From NCBI GenBank assembly GCA_046052275.1, contig JBJOMQ010000023.1:1-19162 (forward strand): 19,162 bases of DNA. The letters run 5' to 3'. The DNA is from UBA668 sp046052275. GTDB lineage: Bacteria > Actinomycetota > Acidimicrobiia > Acidimicrobiales > Ilumatobacteraceae. Shown piece by piece: positions 8,803-15,072 of this stretch. Position 1 is the stretch's first letter; each line of letters begins with the position of its first letter. Both the position numbers and the translations under genes were made by a program. The notes under the pieces were generated by a model that ran no database searches, was not told where the DNA came from, and was given only the letters and a program-made list of their open reading frames with translations.

Positions 8803-9822
8803 TCAGTGGTGGACGATGAGCCAGCTGTCGGGGTCGGTGAGGCGGCTCAGGTGCACGTCGATGCGGAGCCGCTCGCCCTTGGCGAACTGACGGTCGAGTC
8901 GGTAGAGGCGGTTGCCCCAGCTGGTGAGGGGGCCGAGCGGCGAGGTCGACAGCGTGGTGGTGTCGTCGAACTGCGCCTCGAACCAGATGCACGTGCCGTC
9001 GACAACCATGTCGGTTGTGGCGATCCGCTCGACAACGATGTCGGTTGGCAGAGCGCCAGCGCCGGCGAGCGTGTCGAGATCGAACTCGAGGACGGGTGAC
9101 GGGTTCGCCATCGTGGCTGCAACCGAGCCGGGACGCAGCCATATCTGCTCGTTGCGGCCGGTGTCGTAACGGGCGGTGAGCGCCGACTCGCGCATCGGGC
9201 TGAGATCGATCGCGTCAGGAAGCTCGATGTTCCAGAATCGCCGGACACGCATCGATTCGTGCAAGGTGACTGGCTCGATGAAGAGTCGGAACCTCGACGG
9301 GAGGATTCGGCCGTTCGGTCGCAGGAGTCGGTCGCGGACGTCGAGCAGGTTCTCCACCATGTTCTCGTTGAACAGTTCGTCGCCCATCTGCTCGTGGAGG
9401 ACGACATCGACAGGCTCCGGCGGGGTGAACTCACGGCTGTTCGCCTGCACGAACTCGATGTTGGCGAAGCCGTTGTGGCGGCCGATCTCGCGGGCGACCT
9501 CGATGAAATCAGAGTGCTCGACCGCGTACACCTTTCTCGCGCCGGCACGGCTGGCCATGAAGGCGAGGAGTCCCGTGCCGGTTCCGAGATCGACCACGAC
9601 GTCGCCCTGCTGCACATTGCTGCGAATGCCCCGGTGGTACGCCCGCACTCGGACGGCATCGCTGAGCATCTCCTCGTGCTCTGCCAGACCGGCAAAGTTC
9701 GTCTCGTTCATCAGGTCGTAGACGACGCTCATCAGGCGGTCGCTCGACGCGAGTCGAGATGCAGCGAACCCCAGCACCGACCGAAGCGCCCTGTTCGCCG
9801 CCCGGCCTGCCCGCGTGCTCAC
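8803..9822 (-). CDS. Protein arginine methyltransferase (PRMT)-like SAM enzyme
   Basis: A 339-residue methyltransferase with the order of elements found in eukaryotic PRMTs. Residues 43-66 (FAGLAEHEEMLSDAVRVRAYHRGI) match the PRMT N-terminal SAM-capping helix; motif I is VVDLGTGTG (76-84) and the acidic SAM ligand is Glu102 in AVEHSD. The double-E loop is HEQMGDELFNEN with Glu144 and Glu153, the residues that hold the arginine guanidinium in PRMTs. A beta-barrel-like C-terminal half follows; TSW (300-302) stands where PRMTs have THW, so the usual His is Ser. No SD is present; GTG 9822 follows a TAGCCT box by 7 nt. The target is unknown; L11 methyltransferase is a likely automatic but poorer label. 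Confidence 0.8.
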   Translation of the reverse strand: MSTRAGRAANRALRSVLGFAASRLASSDRLMSVVYDLMNETNFAGLAEHEEMLSDAVRVRAYHRGIRSNVQQGDVVVDLGTGTGLLAFMASRAGARKVYAVEHSDFIEVAREIGRHNGFANIEFVQANSREFTPPEPVDVVLHEQMGDELFNENMVENLLDVRDRLLRPNGRILPSRFRLFIEPVTLHESMRVRRFWNIELPDAIDLSPMRESALTARYDTGRNEQIWLRPGSVAATMANPSPVLEFDLDTLAGAGALPTDIVVERIATTDMVVDGTCIWFEAQFDDTTTLSTSPLGPLTSWGNRLYRLDRQFAKGERLRIDVHLSRLTDPDSWLIVHH

Positions 9823-9829
9823 CGGAGGA

Positions 9830-9835
9830 AGGCTA
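9830..9835 (-). promoter_or_regulatory. Leaderless-type -10 box TAGCCT of the PRMT-like gene
   Basis: On the minus strand CCCGTAGCCT is followed by 7 nt and GTG 9822. The same CCCGTAGCCT with 7-nt spacing precedes the ABC ATPase gene, strengthening both calls. Confidence 0.55.
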
Positions 9836-9864
9836 CGGGTGCTGGCGCGCTCGTGGACCGCGTG

Positions 9865-9895
9865 CCGGCAACCGGGTACTTGGTGTGGTTGCCGG
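9865..9895 (-). terminator. Terminator hairpin of the ABC exporter operon
   Basis: A perfect 9-bp inverted repeat, CCGGCAACC (9865-9873) and GGTTGCCGG (9887-9895), encloses a 13-nt loop and directly abuts the permease stop codon. It is the strongest hairpin in the window and separates the exporter operon from the PRMT-like gene and its own promoter. Confidence 0.65.
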
Positions 9896-10708
9896 TCAGA
9901 GACGGCGGGCGCGGCGGATAGCGATCGGGGCGAGCACGAGGCTCAGCCCACCTGCCCACAGCAGCGCCGATGTCACCGGTCCGGCCGTCGGCCCGCCGAG
10001 CATGCACGCCCGCACTGCCTCGGCGGTGATGCTGACCGGCTGGCGCTCGGCCCACCAGCCGAGCCAGTCGGGCATCGAGCTCGGATCGACGAAGAGACTT
10101 GATGCGAAGGTGAGCGGTGCGAGCAGGGGAAAGGCGGCGGCCTGCGCAGCCTCGCCATTGGCAACGGTGAGGCCGACGATGACGAACAGCCATGCCAGGG
10201 CGGTGCCGAAGAAGACGAGTACCGCCATGCCCAGCAGCACCATTGCCACATTGGTCCCGGTGTCGAAGCCGACGAGAAACCCGACGAGCAGCATCACGGT
10301 GATGATGACGATGTTGCGGACAGTGTCGGCGAGCACCCGGCCGCCCATTGCCGCGCCGCGCGACATCGGCAGCGAGCGAAGCCGTTCGAGCAGGCCCTTG
10401 CCCTTGTCCTCGGCAAGGCCGATTGCGGTGTTGATGGCCCCGAATGTGACGGTCTGGACGAAGATGCCGGGCATCAGGAAGTCGACGTAGTCGCGGCCGG
10501 GGATCTTGATGGCACCGCCGAACACATAGCGGAACATGAAGACGAAGATCACCGGCTGCACGAGGCTGAAGACGAGCACCGTGGGCACGCGCACCATTCC
10601 GGTGAGGTTGCGTCGCGCCATGGCGAGCGTGTCGCGTACTGCCCAGCCGATCGAACTGTGCACCGCCGGCCTGATGCGGACGCGGGGCTCTGCAGTGGGC
10701 AGCGTCAT
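9896..10708 (-). CDS. ABC-2 type exporter permease (DrrB-like)
   Basis: A 270-residue integral membrane subunit of an ABC exporter. After a cytoplasmic head it has about six membrane segments, starting with VLVFSLVQPVIFVFMFRYVF (about 43-62). The ABC-2 signature is visible in the central part, with GLAEDKGKGLLERLRSLPMSR, matching the conserved amphipathic loop of DrrB/OleC5-type permeases, and in the later ANGEAAQAAAFPLLAPLTFASSLFV block. Its ATG overlaps the stop of the ATPase gene in an ATGA motif, so both are made from one transcript. Homologues export antibiotics such as daunorubicin or lipids and natural products; no biosynthetic cluster is visible here, so the substrate is unknown. Confidence 0.9.
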   Translation of the reverse strand: MTLPTAEPRVRIRPAVHSSIGWAVRDTLAMARRNLTGMVRVPTVLVFSLVQPVIFVFMFRYVFGGAIKIPGRDYVDFLMPGIFVQTVTFGAINTAIGLAEDKGKGLLERLRSLPMSRGAAMGGRVLADTVRNIVIITVMLLVGFLVGFDTGTNVAMVLLGMAVLVFFGTALAWLFVIVGLTVANGEAAQAAAFPLLAPLTFASSLFVDPSSMPDWLGWWAERQPVSITAEAVRACMLGGPTAGPVTSALLWAGGLSLVLAPIAIRRARRL

Positions 10709-11652
10709 GATCCGCTCCTCGTGAGCGCAAGGAAGACATCGTCGAGCGTGGGGGCATGCAGGTCGATGTTGCGGGCCTCGACACCGGCGTCGCCGAGCCG
10801 GTTCAGCACGTCGCGCACACGGGCCGGGCCCCCGAGCAGCGGCACGTTGATCGAGAGGGGATCGGCCACCGGCCGAGTGACCGACAGGTCGTCGAGCACG
10901 CCGACCGCTCGCTCGGCGACGGCGGCGTCGGCGAAGGTGAGGTGGATCGTCGTCTCGCCGATGCGCCGCTTCAGCTCGTTCGGCGTTCCCTCGGCGACGA
11001 CATGGCCGTGGTCGATCACGACAATGCGGTCGGCAAGGCGGTCTGCCTCCTCGAGGTACTGCGTCGTCAGCAGCACGGTGGTGCCGTCAGCGACGAGCTG
11101 TTCGATCACTGTCCACAGGTCGAGCCTGCTGGCCGGATCGAGCCCGGTTGTCGGCTCGTCGAGCAGCACCACTGGGGGATGGGCAACGAGCGCAGCAGCG
11201 AGGTCGAGTCGGCGGCGCATGCCGCCCGAGTACGTCTTGGCCATGCGGTCGGCGGCATCGGTGAGTGCGAAGTCGGCCAGCAGTTCGTCGGCGCGGGCTG
11301 CTGCGTCGTGTCCCGACAGGTGGCTGAGCCGGCCGATGAGGCGGAGGTTCTCACGGCCGGTGAGATGTTCGTCGACGGCTGCGTACTGTCCGGCGAGACC
11401 GATCCGCCGTCGCACCTCGAGCGGTGATTCGACGACGTCGAATCCGGCGATCTCGGCCCTGCCCGCATCTGGGAGGAGCACGGTGTTCAGCACTCGCACG
11501 GCGGTGGTCTTGCCGGCTCCGTTCGGGCCGAGCAGGCCGAGCACGGTGCCGGTGGCCACCTCGAACGACACGCCGTCGAGCGCATGGACGTCGCCGAAGT
11601 GCTTGACGATTCCCTCGACGCGAATGGCGGCGCCCTGATGGCTTGGTGACAT
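10705..11652 (-). CDS. ABC exporter ATPase (DrrA-like)
   Basis: A 315-residue cytoplasmic nucleotide-binding subunit. Walker A GPNGAGKTT is at 42-50, Q-loop Gln89, signature YSGGM at 141-145, Walker B VVLLDEP at 161-167, followed by TTGLDP. The switch position is Gln198 in LLTTQYLEEAD instead of His, typical of the DrrA/CcmA-like daunorubicin-resistance group. The C-terminal about 90 residues form the DrrA C-terminal domain (HLTFADAAVAERAV onward). ATG 11652 is preferred over upstream in-frame starts: it sits 5 bp after the iron permease stop and a TAGCCT box lies 7 nt before it. Self-protection or export of a lipid or metabolite is possible. Confidence 0.93.
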   Translation of the reverse strand: MSPSHQGAAIRVEGIVKHFGDVHALDGVSFEVATGTVLGLLGPNGAGKTTAVRVLNTVLLPDAGRAEIAGFDVVESPLEVRRRIGLAGQYAAVDEHLTGRENLRLIGRLSHLSGHDAAARADELLADFALTDAADRMAKTYSGGMRRRLDLAAALVAHPPVVLLDEPTTGLDPASRLDLWTVIEQLVADGTTVLLTTQYLEEADRLADRIVVIDHGHVVAEGTPNELKRRIGETTIHLTFADAAVAERAVGVLDDLSVTRPVADPLSINVPLLGGPARVRDVLNRLGDAGVEARNIDLHAPTLDDVFLALTRSGS

Positions 11653-11657
11653 GGATG

Positions 11658-12482
11658 TCAGGCTACGGGCTGCGGTGTGTGCGCAACCCGACGAACGGGC
11701 CGCAGGAAGAGCACCATCACCGGAACGAGATATGCCGCATAGGCGATCACCTCGAGCACCGACATCGCTGGGCGGAAGTTGACCGTGCCCTCGAGCAGCG
11801 TCCCGTACCAGCCGTCGCGGTCGAACGACTGCAGGTTCCATGCCAGTGCATCCTCGCCCGGCAGCACGCCGACCTCCTGGAGTTCATGCACGCCATAGGC
11901 GAGAACGCCTGCGGCGATCACGACGAGGGCGATTCCAGTGACCTTGAAGAACTTGGCGAGGTCGATGGCAACTGCGCGGCGATAGAGCAGCACGCCGAGG
12001 ACGACGGCGGTGCCGATGCCGAGCAATGCGGTGAGACGCGGACCGACTCCGGAGCCGACGGCGCCATCGTTCGCCGACAGGAACAGGGCGGTCTCGAGTC
12101 CCTCGCGTCCGACGGCGAGGAACGAGGTGAGCGCCACGGCGCCTGCCCCCACCGCAGCCGCGCGGTCGAGCCGGCCCTGCAGCTCGGCCTTCATCATGTG
12201 CGCCTGCGACCGCATCCAGAACACCATCCACGTCACGAGCGCCACGGCGAGGATCGATGTGATGCCGGCGAATGCCTCGGCTGCCTCGTCGTCGAGCCAG
12301 TCCGATGCCGACAGCAGCGTGAGGTACACGACGAGGCTGAGTCCCACTGCCGCGCCGACGCCGGCCCACACGGCGCGCAGCAGGTGTCGGCGCTCGGAGC
12401 GCACCAGATAGGCAACGAGAATGCCGATGATCAGCGCCGCCTCGAGTGCTTCGCGAAGACCGGTGAGGAATGTCTGGAACAT
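11658..12482 (-). CDS. FTR1/EfeU-family iron permease
   Basis: A 274-residue membrane permease of the oxidase-dependent iron transporter family. Both REXXE iron-binding motifs are present: REALE (10-14) in the first membrane helix and REGLE (126-130) in the fourth, with about seven hydrophobic segments as in FTR1 and EfeU. These proteins import ferric iron after oxidation of ferrous iron. The usual EfeO and EfeB partners are not adjacent, so it may act alone or with distant partners; lead or other metal transport is a minor alternative. A DtxR/IdeR-like palindrome lies over its promoter, indicating repression when iron is sufficient. The exporter ATPase starts 5 bp after its stop but seems to have its own promoter. 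Confidence 0.9.
   Translation of the reverse strand: MFQTFLTGLREALEAALIIGILVAYLVRSERRHLLRAVWAGVGAAVGLSLVVYLTLLSASDWLDDEAAEAFAGITSILAVALVTWMVFWMRSQAHMMKAELQGRLDRAAAVGAGAVALTSFLAVGREGLETALFLSANDGAVGSGVGPRLTALLGIGTAVVLGVLLYRRAVAIDLAKFFKVTGIALVVIAAGVLAYGVHELQEVGVLPGEDALAWNLQSFDRDGWYGTLLEGTVNFRPAMSVLEVIAYAAYLVPVMVLFLRPVRRVAHTPQPVA
11660..11665 (-). promoter_or_regulatory. Leaderless-type -10 box TAGCCT of the ABC ATPase
   Basis: CCCGTAGCCT on the minus strand, 7 nt before ATG 11652, overlaps the last codons and stop of the iron permease gene. This predicts independent transcription of the exporter even when the upstream iron promoter is shut. Confidence 0.55.
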
Positions 12483-12506
12483 GGACGACCCCGTTCGACG
12501 TGGAGA

Positions 12507-12524
12507 TGTTAGGTTAACCTAACA
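12507..12524. promoter_or_regulatory. DtxR/IdeR-like operator upstream of the iron permease
   Basis: An 18-bp perfect palindrome, TGTTAGGTTAACCTAACA. From its TTAGGTTA half it matches 15 of 19 positions of the IdeR/DtxR consensus (TTAGGTTAGSCTAACCTAA). It starts 25 bp before the permease ATG and covers the predicted -10 box, the classic position for an iron-dependent repressor. Confidence 0.8.
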
Positions 12525-12538
12525 ACACGGCCTGTCAA
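12511..12538 (-). promoter_or_regulatory. Promoter of the iron permease (TTGACA-16-TAACCT)
   Basis: On the minus strand a consensus -35 TTGACA (12533-12538) is followed by a 16-nt spacer and -10 TAACCT (12511-12516), which lies within the operator palindrome. Predicted initiation near 12504 leaves a leader of about 20 nt containing a weak AACGGGG ribosome site. Confidence 0.65.
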
Positions 12539-12705
12539 CCCGGTCCGACGGTGTCGACGGGCACCGATGTCGCACCACACGGTGTTCTCTCCGGGGCCGG
12601 TCGGCACTCGCGGCACGACATACCAGCGGTCACCATGCCCGAACGACGCAGTCACCCCATGGTCCACCCCATGGGTCAGCAAATCGTGAGAGCACGAGGA
12701 ATCCG
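12539..12705. other. Intergenic region upstream of the dienelactone-hydrolase-like gene
   Basis: About 165 bp without a supported gene. The octamer CCCCATGG occurs twice (12655-12662 and 12667-12674), 4 bp apart and each with a palindromic core, 32 bp before the start codon; this could be a regulator site. A GAGGAA Shine-Dalgarno-like sequence precedes ATG 12706. Otherwise nothing recognisable. Confidence 0.4.
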
Positions 12706-13389
12706 ATGTCCGGTCATGCAGACGTGGTCGAGCCACGTGATGAAGAGGTCGAGATCGCGGTCGGACTCGTCCGGCTCGAGGGACATCTGCGCGTGCCGGC
12801 TGCGCCGATCGGGGTCGTGCTGTTCGCCCACGGCAGCGGGAGCAGCAGGCTGAGCCCGCGCAACCGCGCCGTCGCCGATGTGCTGCACGATGCCCGTCTC
12901 GCGACGCTGCTGTTCGATCTGCTCACGCCGCCGGAGTACGACGAGGGCTCGCACGTGTTCGACATCGACCTGCTGCTGCGTCGCCTGATGGGAGCCAGCG
13001 ACTGGCTGCGCGGTCGGCAGGGGATGGCGCGGCTGCCGCTCGGCTACTTCGGCGCAAGCACCGGCGCAGCGGCAGCGCTGGCAGCAGCGGCCGAATGGGG
13101 AGAGCACGTCGGCGCCATCGTGTCGCGTGGTGGCCGACCAGATCTCGCCGGCGACTGGCTCGGCGATGTCGACGCGCCGACGCTGTTCGTCGTCGGCGAA
13201 CTCGATACCACTGTGCTCGACCTCACCCGCCGGTCGCAGCGCGCCATGGTGTGCGAGACCGACGTGCTGGTGATTCCCGGTGCGGGCCACCTCTTCGAGG
13301 AACCCGGGGCGCTCGACCAGGTGTCAGCAGCGGCACGCGACTGGTTCGTCCACCACCTGCCGCGACCCGGGCGGTGGGCGGCGGGCTGA
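12706..13389 (+). CDS. Dienelactone-hydrolase-family alpha/beta hydrolase
   Basis: A 227-residue cytoplasmic alpha/beta hydrolase. GVVLFAHGSGSSRLSPRNR (36-54) is the oxyanion-strand region typical of the small actinobacterial DLH-like proteins. The nucleophile elbow is GASTG with Ser118, followed by a Gly/Ala-rich helix; the acid is probably Asp167 in VVGELDTTV, and His195 in PGAGHLFEEPG completes the triad. True dienelactone hydrolases use Cys; the Ser here suggests an esterase or another hydrolase. Homologues are often fused to, or beside, a phosphoribosyltransferase domain, which is absent here. The gene stands alone between the divergent iron permease and the convergent LPEAG protein gene. 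The substrate is unknown. Confidence 0.85.
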   Translation: MSGHADVVEPRDEEVEIAVGLVRLEGHLRVPAAPIGVVLFAHGSGSSRLSPRNRAVADVLHDARLATLLFDLLTPPEYDEGSHVFDIDLLLRRLMGASDWLRGRQGMARLPLGYFGASTGAAAALAAAAEWGEHVGAIVSRGGRPDLAGDWLGDVDAPTLFVVGELDTTVLDLTRRSQRAMVCETDVLVIPGAGHLFEEPGALDQVSAAARDWFVHHLPRPGRWAAG

Positions 13390-13397
13390 GCGCCGCC
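13377..13397. terminator. Hairpin spanning the hydrolase stop codon
   Basis: GGCGGCG-GGCTGAG-CGCCGCC is a perfect 7-bp stem with a 7-nt loop that contains the TGA stop of the hydrolase gene. It lies 38 bp before the end of the convergent secreted-protein gene and may terminate both. Confidence 0.5.
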
Positions 13398-13434
13398 GTC
13401 TGATGCCCGACGGGCTCGTGCTGCGACTCGCAGG

Positions 13435-14085
13435 TCAGGTCGGCTTCGTCCGAAGGGCGAGGGCCACGGCAACGCCGCCCAGCGTTGCCATCATCATCGC
13501 CACCACCGTGCGGTCCTTCGAGGTGTCGCCGGCCTCGGGCAGCACCGAACCCGATTCGGCATCCGTGATCGTGGTCTCGCTCGCCGGGGCGGTGGTGACC
13601 GGCACCGTGGTGGCGGGCGCGGTCGTCGACGGGCCGACGGTCGTGGGCGGAGTCGTTGGCGGCGGGTCGCCCACGGTGATGGTGCCGTCCTCGAGGCCGG
13701 TGTGCGGCTCGTCGGTGCCGTGCAGGTTCTGCACGACGACGGAGTACGTGCACACGCCCGATTCGAGACCAGACACCGAGAACTCACGGGTGTACGTGGC
13801 GGGTCCCGCCTCGTCGAACCGGAACACCACGCTGAGCGGGCTGATCGTGATGCCATCACAGCCGTCGCCGAGGACGATCGACATCTGCAGCAGAGGATTC
13901 GTGCTGGAGAACTCGCGAGTGGCCGTGAGCTCGAGCACGGCGGTGCCGCCCACGGCAACCGCATCGGGGCCATCGTGGGTCACGGTCACGAGCACAGCCG
14001 GTGCAGCCTCGGCCACTCCGGCAAGGAGCGGAACCGACGCAGCCATCAGCGCAGCCCCGGCAATGGCAAGCAGCCGTCGAATCAT
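13435..14085 (-). CDS. Secreted cell-wall protein with C-terminal LPEAG sorting signal
   Basis: A 216-residue surface protein of unknown function. It has a signal peptide (1-28, MIRRLLAIAG to AEAA) and an immunoglobulin-like beta domain (about 30-139) with one probable disulfide (Cys76, Cys112). A Thr/Pro-rich wall-spanning linker follows (141-172). The C-terminus has the three parts of a sortase signal: LPEAG (182-186), a hydrophobic segment (about 194-211) and a basic tail RTKPT. LPEAG deviates from LPXTG at the fourth position (Ala for Thr). ATG 14085 is chosen because the signal peptide begins there; a G-run is the only ribosome-site-like element. No sortase gene is in the window. Covalent anchoring to peptidoglycan is inferred. 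Confidence 0.82.
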   Translation of the reverse strand: MIRRLLAIAGAALMAASVPLLAGVAEAAPAVLVTVTHDGPDAVAVGGTAVLELTATREFSSTNPLLQMSIVLGDGCDGITISPLSVVFRFDEAGPATYTREFSVSGLESGVCTYSVVVQNLHGTDEPHTGLEDGTITVGDPPPTTPPTTVGPSTTAPATTVPVTTAPASETTITDAESGSVLPEAGDTSKDRTVVAMMMATLGGVAVALALRTKPT

Positions 14086-14106
14086 CGTGAAACCCCCACT
14101 GGCACC

Positions 14107-14127
14107 TCGGCGGCGGAAGGCCGCCGA
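14107..14127. terminator. Hairpin downstream of the exonuclease III gene
   Basis: TCGGCGGC-GGAAG-GCCGCCGA is a perfect 8-bp stem with a 5-nt loop. It lies 87 nt after the exonuclease III stop and 22 nt before the LPEAG protein start, on the same reading direction. It is either the operon terminator or a leader structure of the surface-protein mRNA. Confidence 0.5.
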
Positions 14128-14213
14128 CGTACTCTCGCGCGCAGCGAGGAGCCGCTGGAAACCGAGTCTCGGGGAATGCCCCAGACCATGGTCGGTTGGC
14201 TGCATCGACGTCG

Positions 14214-15071
14214 TCAGATGCGGTATCGGACGACGAGTGGCGCGTGGTCCGACCACCGCTCGGCATACGACGGCGCCCTGTCGACCACGGCATCGACCGC
14301 AGTTGCGGCGAGAGCCGGATCGGCGATGTGGTAGTCGATCCGCCAGCCGGCGTCGGTGTCGAATGCCTTGCCTCGCCACGACCACCACGTGTACGGGCCA
14401 GGCCCTTCGCCGCCGAGGACGCGGCCGACATCCACCCAGCCTCGGCCGTAGAGACGGTCGAACCACGACCGCTCGACCGGAAGGAATCCGGCGCGCGAGA
14501 GGTTGCCCTTCCAGTTCTTGATGTCGACCTCGCGGTGCGCCACGTTGAGGTCGCCGGTGAGCAGCACCAACCGACCCTCGGCGCGCAGTTGGTCGAGGCG
14601 TGCGCCGGCACTGTCGAGGAAGGCGAGCTTCTCGGCCATCCGCGTGTCGGAGTCGGCATCGCCGGTGTGCACGTAGGCCGACACCACCGTGAGCATCCCG
14701 GCGTCGACCTCGATGTCGGCCTCGCACCAGCGTCCCGAGCCGTCGACACCGGTCGGTAGGTCGCGGAGCCCGAAGCGGGCAGCGGCAATGGGCCGGCGCG
14801 ACGCAACGGCAACGCCTGCTCGGCCCTTCGACGAGCTCTCGTCGTGGGCGACGTGCCACCCGCGCCCGGCGATCTCGTGCACCAGTCCGTGCACCATGTC
14901 GTCGGGTGCCCTGACCTCCTGCATCGTCATCACGTCGGGCTTTCGCGAGCGAACCCACTCTCCCATGCCGTTGGAGCGCGCTGCGCGAAGACCGTTCACG
15001 TTGACCGTGGCGATCGAGAGCGGCGTGGGTCGACGCGCAGACGTCGAGGACGAGGTCGGACGCGCCGGCAC
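14214..15071 (-). CDS. xth: Exodeoxyribonuclease III (AP endonuclease)
   Basis: A 285-residue base-excision-repair nuclease that cuts at abasic sites and trims 3' ends. ExoIII/EEP-family motifs are all present: ATVNVNGLRAARSNG with Asn24, MQEVRAP with catalytic Glu52, SAYVHTG with Tyr133, GDLNVAHREVDIKN with Asp174 and Asn176, TWWSWRGKAFDTDAGWRIDYH near 228-248, and WSDHAPLV with Asp275/His276. The usual W in the first motif is replaced by Val. The conserved core begins at LSIATVN (18); a GTG at 15071 is the best start because it comes 1 nt after the esterase stop (TGACGTG), giving an 18-residue Ser/Thr/Arg-rich extension. It is the last gene of a three-gene run. Confidence 0.9.
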   Translation of the reverse strand: MPARPTSSSTSARRPTPLSIATVNVNGLRAARSNGMGEWVRSRKPDVMTMQEVRAPDDMVHGLVHEIAGRGWHVAHDESSSKGRAGVAVASRRPIAAARFGLRDLPTGVDGSGRWCEADIEVDAGMLTVVSAYVHTGDADSDTRMAEKLAFLDSAGARLDQLRAEGRLVLLTGDLNVAHREVDIKNWKGNLSRAGFLPVERSWFDRLYGRGWVDVGRVLGGEGPGPYTWWSWRGKAFDTDAGWRIDYHIADPALAATAVDAVVDRAPSYAERWSDHAPLVVRYRI

Positions 15072-15072
15072 G

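Noticed and set aside
10658..11638. 326-codon plus-strand frame over the ABC ATPase
   Set aside because: Ser/Arg-rich shadow of a gene with all ATPase motifs.
9822..11652. PRMT-like gene as a third member of the ABC exporter operon
   Set aside because: A 9-bp hairpin directly after the permease stop and a separate TAGCCT box before the PRMT-like start argue for independent transcription.
11643..12512. 289-codon plus-strand frame over the iron permease
   Set aside because: Runs opposite both REXXE motifs and through the stop/start junction; its His/Glu-rich composition is typical of antisense of membrane genes.
12509..12736. Possible 75-residue minus-strand protein upstream of the iron permease
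   Set aside because: It overlaps the IdeR-like operator, the -35 box and the start of the hydrolase gene, and has no ribosome site or domain.
14184..14193. Palindrome GACCATGGTC after the exonuclease III gene
   Set aside because: Only 10 bp, downstream of a gene end and with no promoter nearby; expected by chance at this length over the window.
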